Shown: positions 32,201 to 43,616 of the stretch, one piece after another
Layout of the letters: every line of letters starts with the position of its first letter
Position numbering within the stretch: position 1 is the stretch's first letter
DNA from: Blasia pusilla
Lineage: Eukaryota; Marchantiophyta; Marchantiopsida; Blasiales
Assembly (NCBI GenBank): GCA_050084515.1
Contig: CM114272.1
Location: 38,006,001-38,070,000 of the forward strand
Reading direction: 5' to 3'
Length of the DNA: 64,000 nucleotides
Program-made: the position numbers and the translations under genes
The notes under the pieces: model-generated
Told to the model about the DNA's origin: nothing
Databases searched by the model: none
Seen by the model: the letters and a program-made list of their open reading frames with translations, nothing else

Positions 32201-35200
32201 AAAATGTGAGGGCAGTATCACCAATGTTAGTAATGGCGGAGCTTGTAAGGGCTGTGAGATTAGCTCAGATGGGCCTGAAGGTGGGATTGGTGATCGCACT
32301 AATTCAAGTACCCATCAAAGAGAATCTGAGCAGCACGTGAGTGTTCCACTCACTTGTATGGAAATGCCACAAGGTTGGACCACACGTGAAGGGCCTTTTA
32401 TAGCTCTGGAGCAGGGAAACACTGCCACTAAGAGGCTGGATGTTAAGTTGGAGGATATCCCTGCCACTGTAGAGATGGGCGGAGTTGTGAAGGAGTGTAT
32501 AAGTAGTCCACAGGTTTCGAAGGATGGGATAGAGAGCACCAGGACATGCAAAGATGTCCATAGAATCTTCAATCAAGGAAGTCTTGTAGCAGCTTGTGTA
32601 CCACAAGATTGTACCAAGAGTGGAGCTTTGCTAATTACTCCGAAGCACTGGCAGGCCAGTGTACAGAGCCTTTATATCCAGTCAGAGGGCCCACTCACTA
32701 ATGGAGAGCATGGCCGAGATGTCAAGGAGCATGAGTTGTGTTTGCAGGCATCTGAAAGTTGTGTAGAAAGAGTTACTTCAATTGAGGAAAGTGAAAAAGG
32801 TTGTAAGACTGAAAGTGTCAGAGTCTTTAGTGTGGAGAAGGTAGTAGATTGCAGGATGAGTAAAGATTCAGTAACCCTGAAGCAGTGCTTGGTTGACTCA
32901 CCTGAAGATAAGATGGAGAGGAGTTCTACATGTAAGCGTTTTGGAAGAGGTTCAGGGAAGGATAGGATTGTCCCACTTATTAGTGTCACACCTCTGAAGA
33001 AGTTGCATCCTAGTGTACGAGGATCTGATGCTAAGTTAGAGATCAGTCTGAGGAAGGGTAGTAATAGTAGAGAAAATAAGCAACAGAGAAGTCCCACATT
33101 GATTCCCCAGTGCAAGATGGAGAAGTGTGTGACGAGGGGAAACTTTTTGAAAACCTTTGTGGATAGAACAATGAAGGTTGTGAAATGCGAAGCAAAGTTG
33201 GAGATTAGTGCTTTACATGGAGCTAACAACCACAAAGCATCACAGGAGCATGAAACTTCTACTCAATCAACATCTTCAAAGAGCACGAAATCTTGTACCC
33301 CGAGAAAGCGGTCCCCTGAAACCTTGAACCACTTCAAGTGCAGAGGAAGTGAAGGTGAAGCTTTATTGAAGGTTAATAGCAGGTTCCTATGTGAAAATGA
33401 CACTACATCGAAGAAATTGGCCAAGGCACAAATCTTCACCATGGGTCGATATTCCTCTAAGAGGCTGAAGAATTCTACAACTGAAGCTGCAGATCCAACA
33501 GTTCTTGTAGTAAAAAATACAGAAGAGTGTCTCACTATTACAGACTTTCCTCGAACCCTTAAGCAGAGTGAAAATAGAGATTGTGGAGTTGTAGTTGATA
33601 TTGAGAGCTGTGTGGATCATTCTAAAGCATTTCAGCAGTCTGACGGTTGCATGCCCCAAAAACGTTTAAAGATGGGTAACATCTCCAACCATACTGCCGC
33701 TTCTAGAATCTTCGGGTTGCAATTGTGTTCACAGAATCCTGGAGGCAATATTGGCAACAGCACAACTTTGGAGGGGCAACCTAGAACGTTCGAGGAGCAT
33801 GCAAGTGCCATATGTATGCACACTGGAAAGATGGCTGTGTATGCTGTCAGCAGTCTTTGTTCCAAAAGCAGTGAGCAGGTGGGTGGTAAAGTTGATACTG
33901 GGTGCTTGTCTCAAACACACTTTAGGGCATCTAAGCCGAATGGACCTGACTCCTCAAAACTTAGCAATGAGATAGGAAGAATACCATGGGTAATTATTCC
34001 AGCCCAATTTCTTGGCAAAATGAGGGCAGATTTCATGAGGCTCGAGATGCTGAGGACAGCGCTGGAAGCTCTCCACATGATGGAAGCAGTGGGAAGAAAA
34101 TTTTGATGACAGTTCAGCATAAAGATACTCAGTGTGGAAGGTGGGGCACTGGAGGAGACAAAATCACAGACAGAGATCCCCATGCAATTCTTCAAGAGTT
34201 TGAGAGTAGTGTAGAGAATACCATCAGAAAGTATGCCAGTAGGCTTAGTTTGGCTAGTACAACTGCAGAATTTTCTGGATATTGTACACTTGAACCTGCA
34301 ACTCAACCTTTAAAGGTAAATAGCAAGGAGCAGTGTGAGGGCATTGCAATGAGACAAGCAGGGAATATGAAGGTTTCTTTCGGCGGCAGAGCCCTGCGTG
34401 AATATTTTCAGCACCCTTGCGGTACAGCCAAGGAGGTTGCCATCAACCTAGATACTTTTTCCACTATTGATAAACCTCGTAGAAGCTTTACGCCAGATGA
34501 ACGAAGGATACAGGAGCCAATTGGGGGTGTGAGATCCTGGACAGTCACTGGGAACTCCCACAAACCTATGGTACATGAAGTTCGACCACCCTACCCAACA
34601 GAAAGTAAGCAAAACTTATGTGCGATCAAAACAAATTGGAGACTTAGTAAGCAGCGAGGTCGACTACCCTATCCAACAGGAGGTAGGCAAAGCAGTTCCG
34701 CTGCTGGAGCAAATTGGAGACCCAATCAGTGGCAGGGTCTATCACATTACACAACAGGCAGTGGGCAAGACTGTTCCACTGCTGGAGCAATTTGGAGACC
34801 AAGTCACCAGCATTGCAGGTCGCTGAAGCCTGGAGGCAGCAGTGGGAGAAGTAGAAGCAAGCATAATAGGGACTCAAAACTCCAAGCCTTGGATAGTGCT
34901 GAATGCAGGGATGTGCGTGATGGTACTGCAGCCAGTCAGTCCAGTGTAGAGGTTCTACAAAGCAAGATTGTGGATTTGGAACATCGTAGAAGTATGATAC
35001 ACATACTAAATGGTCGAATTGTTGGGAATACCACAGAAGAGGAGCCTGAGACATGTATGAACGACGCTACAAAGGTTATTCTAGTAGACCATTCCAAGCA
35101 AGCAGGAAGGTGGTACAAGAACCTTACTGATACTGAGAACCTCATCTGCTATTACTGCAAAACATCAGGGCATGGGGCCTTCGATTGTCCCAATGGGAAG

Positions 35201-35233
35201 ATGCAAGTAACGAGAGTTTCTTGTCAGCTTTAA
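23236..35233 (+). CDS. PIF1: PIF1-family DNA helicase with long C-terminal extension and CCHC zinc knuckle
   Basis: In-phase exons: 23236-23919, 24588-24774, 25581-25852, 26504-26674, 26952-27091, 28993-29242, 29336-29644, 29860-29905, 30291-30423, 31640-33989 and about 34055-35233, giving about 1906 residues. The N-terminus has repeated 'IPLLEVRANLGAARLREAR'-like units. The helicase core follows SPEQRRVIELVDEGK: Walker A GAGGTGKS (234-241), TAATGIAA, IIDEVSM (Walker B, about 333-339), AGDFFQLLPV, MMFRQ, NGSRGVIIGW, AITIHKCQGMTLDYA and ALSRVRS (about 709-715). All SF1B motifs are intact. The tail of about 1180 residues is Ser/Lys/Glu-rich and ends CYYCKTSGHGAFDC, an exact CX2CX4HX4C knuckle. 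PIF1 helicases unwind G-quadruplexes and act in replication and telomere or organelle DNA maintenance. The last junction (33989/34055) needs a 65-nt intron or a frame change. No Rep domain, so it is not a Helitron. Confidence 0.9.
27982..28117. repeat. Direct repeat copy 1 (136 bp) in PIF1 intron 5
   Basis: Matches 28819-28954 with about three substitutions at equal length. The minus strand is open in both copies (FFGDHSAAL and KHKAYGLYCV), so it may derive from an unrecognised mobile sequence. Confidence 0.9.
28819..28954. repeat. Direct repeat copy 2 (136 bp) in PIF1 intron 5
   Basis: Second copy of 27982-28117. The 700 bp between the copies begin, read on the minus strand from 28818, with TGTTGAAATTTG, the typical start of a plant Copia LTR, and include a TATA-like gtatatatttt. 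A decayed LTR element between the repeats is possible. Confidence 0.85.
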
Positions 35234-36174
35234 TACATCCTTAGTTCTCTTCAGAAAAGCTGGAATTTAGACTTGTACACTGTAAAGTTCGATACATGAA
35301 ATCTTGTCTTTTTATAAAGCAGTAGCGTGTCTTGCCATTTTAGAGCCCATCACCTTTCCTATGGAAACTGCTATCGCGTCTCTCTATGCCTCTACTTTTT
35401 CCCTCACGACTGGTGTGGTAGACAGTAGTTACGTGCTTCTTTGGTAGACAATAGGCCCCGAGGACGGGGCATTGTCAGAAAAGAAGGGCCCGAACTTTGT
35501 TTTGTCGGTAGTTGATGGGATAGGATCTTTTGGTTTACACCGAAGGTGGCAGACTTGGGACTGGAGTTACGACGTCCAATGCTCTAGTCTCAATCCAAAC
35601 CTGGCTGATCTTATGCTTGAGAAGCTTCCACTCAATCTGATGTGCCACATTTCTTTTGTTTATTATTGTCAATTTTCATGTTGGAGGTTGATAGGTTGAT
35701 CTGAACCATATGAAATGCCTTCGTTGTGTTGTCTTCACGTGACATTTATCTTATTGCAAGGATTGAATTATGCACTTTTTTGGGTGGATGAAGGATTGGA
35801 TCTATTTCCTTTTTTTTTCCCGAGTGGGACGTAAGAGGACGATGACTTAATTTACCGCCTTACTTTTGGATATTTTATGTGAGAGCATCTATTCTATTTA
35901 CGGCTTCGTCGCTACAAATAACTGAACTCTAAAATCCCAAGACAACCCACTCCGGTTAGACCGGATGTGATGCAAGTTCTTTGGTGGAACTTTCGCAAGG
36001 CTTAATCTTCTGTTACAAGAAAAAGTATTTCTTGTGTCATAATATTTACACTACTACTTTCCGACAAGTCTCTATGTTCCATGAAGCTTTCTTCTTTAAA
36101 GAAAATTTAGACGACATTTTAGCTAGTGTTCCTTAGGGAACTAATTTGAAAATTTACAACGTCGTAAAGATGAT
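35234..36174. other. 3' flank of the PIF1-like gene
   Basis: Contains the presumed 3' UTR and then sequence without recognised genes. A GT/CT-rich stretch and a poly-T run occur near 35810. Confidence 0.5.
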
Positions 36175-36229
36175 GGGTCGTTTCTACACATTTTGACCCA
36201 AAACTATACGAAATGCGTAGAAATGACCC
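36175..36229. other. Imperfect inverted repeat, 19-20 bp arms
   Basis: gggtcgtttctacacatttt (36175-36194) pairs with aaatgcgtagaaatgaccc (36211-36229) with two mismatches around a 16-nt loop. Confidence 0.7.
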
Positions 36230-36330
36230 AGAAAATTTTGAAAATTGGCTCTCTAATGTCGAAATGTTATATGAAATTGTTTTCCGACTCACCTTTTCCA
36301 TTCTTTAAACATATCAGTACTAAAAATCAA

Positions 36331-36494
36331 GCGTGAGTGGAGATGGAAATTTTAATTTTTAGTTATATTTCGTGATAAACTTGAAAATCTCAGGGCTAAA
36401 ATTACTGAAAAACAAGAGTTAATGGAGATGGAACTTCTAATTTCTAATTACATTTCGTGATAAACTTGAAAATCTTAGGGTCAAGATAACTGTG
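36331..36494. repeat. Tandem repeat, two diverged copies of about 82 bp
   Basis: Both copies contain 'tttcgtgataaacttgaaaa' preceded by 'ggagatgga' and followed by 'ct(c/t)aggg'. The copies differ by small substitutions and one short indel. Confidence 0.85.
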
Positions 36495-37483
36495 GGAAAA
36501 TGGAAATGAAAAATTTTATTTGTTTTCAAAATCATCAAGTTCCCTTCTATAATGTTGTTTTTGAAAATTACCACAATCGTTGTTTTTTTGTTGGGAAGAC
36601 GGGAAAGGTAAGGAGTTATGAGATATTTAGGTCAAATATTCATGAAAATTATGCATGGTTGTTACTACCCATATACTCAAAATCGTGATTTCATTCACTC
36701 AATCATGAAATCCAAACATAGTACTAATTAGGTTAAAAATATCTCCAATAAGATATCATCTACGCCAAAATATATGTTAAACCATATTCATTTTGAGAAG
36801 TTTGAGTTCTCATAGAAAAAATTAATATTATGACTCCGCAACATAACATTCTCTACCTACCACGAACAGCGCACAATACTCCACACTTTCAATTTTGAAA
36901 GAATTGCCATCGCTGTGACATCTACCAGCAAGGCCACATAGAAATCTCTTTAATCATACTTTTTCTTTTCTATGACAGCTTTGTTCCATTTTTTTGTCTA
37001 AGTCAACTTTACGTGCCTGTTGTGTCACAAACTACACTTTATGGCTCAACTTTCCTACTAGCACAATTAGTGGACAAAGTTGTAGAATTCATTTTCAAGT
37101 CTATGAATTGAAACACGTACAGAAATCTTTGTTCGTATTATATGTTCCCTCTTGTGTGTAGACTACTTTATCCAACCAAACATGAGCCCATGTGTCAACT
37201 AAAACTAGATGTTTCAATTTTCCACCAAGCATCATATTTTTTTTTCAGGTTTTAGTTCATCAGTGAACAGGACTGTGGCTTGCATTTTCCGGTCTTTGAA
37301 CTAATTGAAAGGCCCGGTTCAGATCTGACATGAATCCTGCACCCTTGGGGGTCAGAGGCAGGTAATTGCCGCTAAGGATGTAACTGCAGGAGGACTGGGG
37401 ACTGTCCGGTTATTAGATGTGAACACAGGTAAATTATTAAAAAGCCGAGACATGACTGCGAATGATATCCATGAGAAGACTTG
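36495..37483. other. Intergenic AT-rich stretch
   Basis: No gene, RNA or known element recognised. Confidence 0.5.
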
Positions 37484-37545
37484 AGCTTCAAGTCCACTTG
37501 CCTTGGACTTGAAGCTTGTCTGAATGGTACAGGCACCATTCAGAC
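37484..37545. other. Two adjacent perfect hairpins
   Basis: Hairpin 1: agcttcaagtcca (37484-37496) with tggacttgaagct (37504-37516), 7-nt loop. Hairpin 2: gtctgaatggt (37518-37528) with accattcagac (37535-37545), 6-nt loop. Both stems are exact. They could be an unusual bipartite RNA structure or two snap-back duplications. Confidence 0.85.
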
Positions 37546-38950
37546 AAAAACATTTTGATGCATCAAGACTTTCCCTGCATCACTTCATTCACTGGCAATA
37601 GCCATTGTATTTCGAAACAAATATAAGTTCTATTTTACAGCTCCTACTACACTACCAGAAAATAGTACAAAAGCTTTATGACATCACAATAAGCCCAAGT
37701 TTGCCCTAACTAATGGACATCACAAAGACCCGGTTGCAAAGTACGCTAGTCAAAGCCTGTGTTTGGTTTACATGGACACCTTTGTCGTCATCAGCAGCAC
37801 TGCCTCCCTAACCATATGGAAAAGTCACAACGCAAACAATGGCGACTCAAAATGACCATGAAAATCTCATCAACAAACTCACCTGCTCCTTCTACCATGT
37901 AACCCTACATTCCCTACTTTACACATTTCTCTAGGGAAGTGTTACAGTATTTCTCCTCTCAAAAGCAAAAAAGAGAGAAGTCTACTGTGAAAGATGGACT
38001 ACTAAACACGTGTCAGACCCTTTCTTGATATCTAGCAAAGAACCACTACAGTTTCTCAGCATTAAGCTTCTTTAGGTCAGAAATTCTCAGAACTAAGAAA
38101 TTTCCCTTCCACAACTGACAATTCATAAGAATCTTTCAAAATCCTAAACACATGCATATTATGGCAAATTGTCCACTGGTCTTGAATACCGCAATGCTGA
38201 TGGCAGGTAGAAACCTCACTCCTCCATTTTGATGTCCCAACAACCTTACGTGGAGAGAATACCCCGTGGAAGATTTTGCTTTGCAAGGTAGCAGTACGGA
38301 AAGAAGAATGGAAGTAATATTCATAACAATCTTGCCATGACGCTCCTCACCCACTTACCTCCAGTTTTTTTCCCTCTTCTCTTAGATCACCTGATGTGCC
38401 AAAGAACGAAATTCAGTATGTATAGTTCCCCCGGAAACTCTTCAAGACTGTCCTGCAGCCTGCATGTCACAGGTAACATTGAGCCCTTCTACAAATGTAA
38501 TTAAATCTACAACATTTCTTAATGTTCGGCCTATTCTGTCAACAAGTTTCCAAGACTCATATTCTCATCTGAATCTACTGTCTTACAGGCACTGGAAATC
38601 TTGCACCACTCCCTTCATTACAATTAAACATAATGGCTATCCATTTCAACCAACACAACCACTCACCTCCAAGAGAAAGGCAACTGTACCAGATCAAACT
38701 GTCATTGTTCAAAACTTGTCACTTGGCTGCTTGGTTCACATCTATCAAGTGCTAGTGGATGGATTGAATAGAGCTTTGTGGCTCTTGGAGGTGCAATGCG
38801 AGGCTCCTTGACATGGCATTAGTGCACCAGAGTCTTGCCAACAGCTATTACATCAATGTGTCCCACCAGCAGCCTAGGAAAAACATAGGCACTTAAAAGA
38901 GGGTAAATCACAGTTGCCATTTTCAATCCTCAGCCTTCGTATCCTAGTGG
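37546..38950. other. Intergenic region 3' of the DnaJ-X gene
   Basis: No recognisable coding sequence. The 115-codon plus-strand frame at 38464-38811 has no known motif and ordinary base composition, so it is not called. Confidence 0.45.
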
Positions 38951-38956
38951 AAACTC

Positions 38957-39440
38957 AGGGTTTGGATATCAGGTTTACCATGTGGAAGTCTTGAGAATCC
39001 TTGTCTCTGGCACCTTACTATAGCCAAAGGGACTCCAAGAAGAAATATCAAGATTGGTATGAGGAATTCCTGAAGTTAGCACAGGATGTGATTCCTCTTC
39101 ATACTGCAAAACCCCACCATGATGGTTTCGGTGATGAGGTAGCCTAGGAAATACACGTGGACTTTACTGAGAAATCTGAGTAACCATTTGAACTTTTTAT
39201 AATCTTCATATGTCTGATGCAGCCTGAGTACACTCATGGCAACTAACGGTTCAGATATCAGGTTTATCATGAGGACGTCTCCATGATTCGAGAGTCGGTG
39301 GTGCCTGAGTGTACCTAAAGGAACTCCAGGTTGGGATATCAGGGTTGACATTTGAAATTCCAGAAGGTGGCCCAGAATTCCTCTTCATTCTACAGAACCC
39401 AACCATGATCACTTTGGTGGTGACGGTATGCATTGGATAC
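38957..39440. repeat. Diverged tandem duplication, unit about 290 bp
   Basis: Segments near 38964 and 39252 share 'atatcaggttta(c/t)catg', then 'ggaactcca/gggactcca', 'attcctcttcat' and 'ccatgat…ggtgatg/ggtgacg' in the same order. Similarity is patchy, so the duplication is old. Confidence 0.65.
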
Positions 39441-39712
39441 TGCTGAATTGCCCCACACTTACTACCCAGGGCCGCATCCAATGACCTAAGCAAGTGATCA
39501 CTTGCTCTCCAACATAGAGCAAAGTATTCAACACTAAGTCATTGGATCTTGAAGGTAAACTCTCCTCACAGATCTGGTTTGCCCCAAAGTTGCCACCGTC
39601 CATGTACAAGAATTTTATGCAGGTCCCTAACATCTATAGGACTGCCCTTATCCCTAATATTCAAAGACTCGTGGAAAGAACTGTGGTGAAACAAACTAAT
39701 GAATGCCGCAGG

Positions 39713-42700
39713 TCATACCTTTGTGGGCTTTGAGGAAGTTGCATGGTTGGATGGAGATTGTTGTGGGGACAAAGGATCAGCAGAGGTTGCAGGATGCTCC
39801 TGTCTCAAACTTCGAGCTTTTTGCAAGTTGACTTTACTGGCCTGTCATCAAGATCCTCACCCATGAAATCCGCAACAGTGACCAAACTGTATAGATTTTG
39901 TTGTCTTTTTAACACTAAGTGCAACAATCTATAAGATCATGCTTAAGACAAGACAAAACATCTGGAAGGCAGTAAGCTTACATACCTGGAAAATAAAGCC
40001 CATCTTTTTTAGAGCTTTTGCTCTAGCTTTTAGGACATCTTTTCTTACATTCGCTTCATGCAGTACCTAATTAATGAAACTTTATAAGGTGAGCGTCTGT
40101 GTCATAACATCTATGGCCAAGTACTTTTCGCAAGCTATCAATTTCATTTCTTTCGCCATGAGTTCTCACATAACTCTAGTCCTGTGTACCACCTCAGAAA
40201 ATGGCCAAAAACATTGTCATGGTGTATATATGAATATGTGTTATACTCAGACTATGACAAACCTAGAAAATAGGCACCACACCTTTTGGCAGACATGTGA
40301 TACGGTAACCTCAATATCAGCAACATTGAGTTTCCAAAGGGAATTCAGCATGAGCTCTTGATTGGATTCCAAAAACTTCTCCACAGCTCCTTCTGGAAGA
40401 CTACCGCCCCCAGCATCCAGCTGCCGTCTCATCTGATCTTGCATTTGCATCAACTGTACAGCAGCTGGTAAATCCAGGCACACCTCAGTCTAGTTGTAAA
40501 TATCACACCTGACAAACTAATTACCAAGTCTTGCAGAGTACCTGAAAGCATTCATTCATACCCACAAGCTGGATTATAAAGTCCATATGTCAGACCTAAA
40601 CATGGTCAATCCACAAGGGAGAGATCACAATTGCTTAGTAAAATAGAATATATACCTGCCGCAGCTACGACCTGAGATTTTATGAAGTGACCTTTATCAC
40701 GGACCCATTCACTCAAGAAAGGTAAACCAAGTAAAAGCACTTTCTTCCCAAGCTCTTTGCTAGCCTGTCTGGAGTAGATGTAACCAATGGTATATAGCAT
40801 GGCATCTCCAAATGCTGCAAGACGAGCATTTTTCAAGTTACCAATAGCAAAGCAGAATGGGCATGAAGCACACTTCAAAATGAACAAACAAAAGACTCAA
40901 CAGATAGCCGGTTTATGTATAAACCTCATAAGTTCAGAAACATGATAAATTGACCAGTGACAACCGACCATAGACAGAGAAACATAGGAAAAGAATCCAC
41001 AGTTTTTACAAGGATCATCCTCTACACACAGCAGCCTCAAATGTAGAAGATGGTGTCTCAGAAGGTCCAACTTCAAGTGCAAACATTTCCTCCAATCTAC
41101 TATTAAACTTTGACAACATCAAGCTGATATTCAGCTCTTAACAGCTCAGCCATCAATGGTGTTCATCACTAAGGGTAATGACCAGAAACTATCCCATTGG
41201 TGTGTATCAACTCCAAATTCCTCTGAAAATATTAGAATATAAGACAGGAAGCAAAAATTACCTCCACCAGAGAGTCGCTCAGCTTCTTTCTTACACCAAT
41301 CTGTGAATGCCACCTTGTCATTGTTGACATAAATTTGAAGACGATCTTTCAACTTTTGCACCAGCTTCTCTTCCCTTTCCTTTTGTGCTTCCTGGAGCAA
41401 TTCAGACATGCACTTCAATGTGAGAGCTGTTCCATATCTCAAAAGCTAGCAGAAATGACCTATGCCAGACCTACTGGATGTCCATACGAGCACCATTTCC
41501 CTCGGGCTGATGAGGAAAATAGCACCCATAGTCCCAAAACCATTAGATTGATGAGATTCTAACAGTATTGACCTATGACTCTTCACTACTTTGGGGGATA
41601 ATAAATTAAAAAATAAACACCAACTTTATTTCTTGCTTCCAAATCCTACATTTGGCCCATTTTCAGCATGCTCCTAACAGAGATCATAATACCATCCCAT
41701 CTTCCAAGGACTATCACAAGCAGCCGACTCAACTCGAATCACCTTGAGAGTCTCTTGAGCTTGCTTTATATCCAGCTGCTGGCCATCAGTTGGAACATCA
41801 AGAGAAGCCATGGCTTCCATTGCAAGTTGGCCGACATAATCTTCAAAGAGCTCACTTCCAAACACCATTCCAAACACTGCAGCTGGATCCATCATTGTGT
41901 CCCTTACAAAAGAAACACATCTCAGATAATCTCCAGTATTCCATATCACATGATTTAAGCATCCACACTGGGTTTTGGGATGATGTTGATGTGAGGAAAC
42001 GACGCAAGAAAGGACAATCACTCAATCCAGAGAGATGCGTACAATCACCCCTATGATAAAAACACAATCAATCACACCGGTTTAAACTTAACAATAAGTG
42101 ATGAGTGCTCACTTTGAAATGCCTTGCTTTCCAAACTTGTCATACTGCTCCTTTTGATTTGGGTCACTGAGGACCTGGTATGCCTCTCCGAGTACCTGCA
42201 AGTATTCATACACCATCAAATACCTCACATCAAAATAAATAGAGAGCAAACTCCTTTAGAGAGAATTTTAAATTCAGTAAAACTATGCTCGGAACGAGTT
42301 TGGGTGCCTCACCTGAAAATTGTGTGCAGCTTCTGGATCATTTGGATTCTTGTCAGGGTGTACCTTTCTTGCCTGCAGTTTTTTGACATGATGATGTCAG
42401 GAAAACGATTAAGAGGAATACCACATAGGGATATAACAGAATCTCGTTTCACATGACATGTCCATTACCACAAAATCAAAAAGCAATATGCCTGACAGTG
42501 TGTATCCAAGGAAAGCCCTTGCTTAAAAGGTTCTTTTGCAACAGCTACCTTTGGTAAGCGCATAACCCTAGGCTTGAAAATACCCTGTAAAATTTTATTA
42601 TTAGAGGAAAACTATAGCCAAAATTCAGTCCCCCAGTATGGGTTCTCACATCCTCTTTTATTCATGCCTTGTTTTCCTTTACCAAAATTCAATCACGCAG

Positions 42701-43616
42701 TACATGATACTGAGCAAAAACTGCGGTGGAATTTACCAGGAGAAAACATAATTGAACATAAAATAGAAACGTTGATATTTGCGTGCATTCGTGAAAGGTC
42801 AGGGGTAAAATGTCTAAATTTCCTGAAAACTCTAAAGCCTATTTCTTACAAGCGTACAATCTCAACCCCATTTACGCCTTTCATTCTCGTTACTCCATAT
42901 TTGATTTCTACCTCTCCAGCCCACCATTTTATTCTTACCCAAACTTTCCTAATCTTTCATAGGCATTGATATGGTTCCCGTGTCCTTAATGAGACTCTGT
43001 GAGAAGATTACACACGGGTTTACAAGTCTAGCATCAACAACCGTAGACGCTAATGAGAGGCACAAGCTGAAAAGACTAAACATAGTGGCTCGAAACAGTT
43101 ACAGAACAAGCGAGAAAGTATTGATGGTCCTAATATATTCAGATCACACAAGTTTTCTGGACCGTGATATCAATCCACTTGACAACGAGAAAGTGAACAT
43201 TAAAGCTCGGTTCTCAATTTCCCCTCACAATACAATTGCCCTTTGGCACACCCTCCTGCAATTCGAGGATCATCAAATACCATCCAGTCGCAACTGACGA
43301 AATTTTGCCACAGAACTTAGGCAGAATTTTCTTGAGGCCTCGTCACGACCTTCGAGACGTCAATATTCCTACGAGCACCCTAGTAAAACGAGAACACATG
43401 AAAACGACTAGAGGCCAAAACATACAGTACATGGGACAACTTCTTCTACAGGAAATATCTCCAGTAGCTGCATTTCAATTCCGGGCATGAGCCCATAACA
43501 ACAGAATACGGACATGCGGGCCTTCTCACCTTCACATAGTATGCTTTCTTGATATCCGCGGCCGTCGCTTCGGACGACACACCTAGCACATCGTAGTAAT
43601 CCAATTCCTTCACCAT
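39713..43616 (-). CDS. DnaJ (J-domain) protein with DnaJ-X domain, chaperone DnaJ 10-like
   Basis: Nine exons join in phase: 43616-43530, 42372-42313, 42195-42113, 41902-41743, 41391-41262, 40814-40656, 40464-40283, 40066-39986 and 39841-39713, giving 356 residues. The start [14 protein letters not shown] opens the J domain, with HPD at residues 34-36 (exon 2, [12 protein letters not shown]) and EAYQVLSDP. Then [14 protein letters not shown] and the DnaJ-X region: [44 protein letters not shown] and [13 protein letters not shown]. The C-terminus is Ser/Pro-rich. J proteins stimulate Hsp70 ATPase through HPD. The DnaJ-X subgroup is widespread in plants and close to Arabidopsis DnaJ 10-type proteins. 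There is no CxxCxGxG zinc region, as expected for this class. No disruption is seen, so it is probably functional. Every splice site is GT/AG. Confidence 0.94.

Noticed and set aside
32304-33920. Several long antisense frames opposite the PIF1 tail
   Set aside because: Shadows of the biased codon use of the real exon; no domain features.
38464-38811. 115-codon plus-strand frame as a gene
   Set aside because: No known motif, no splice partner, and it lies in repetitive intergenic DNA.
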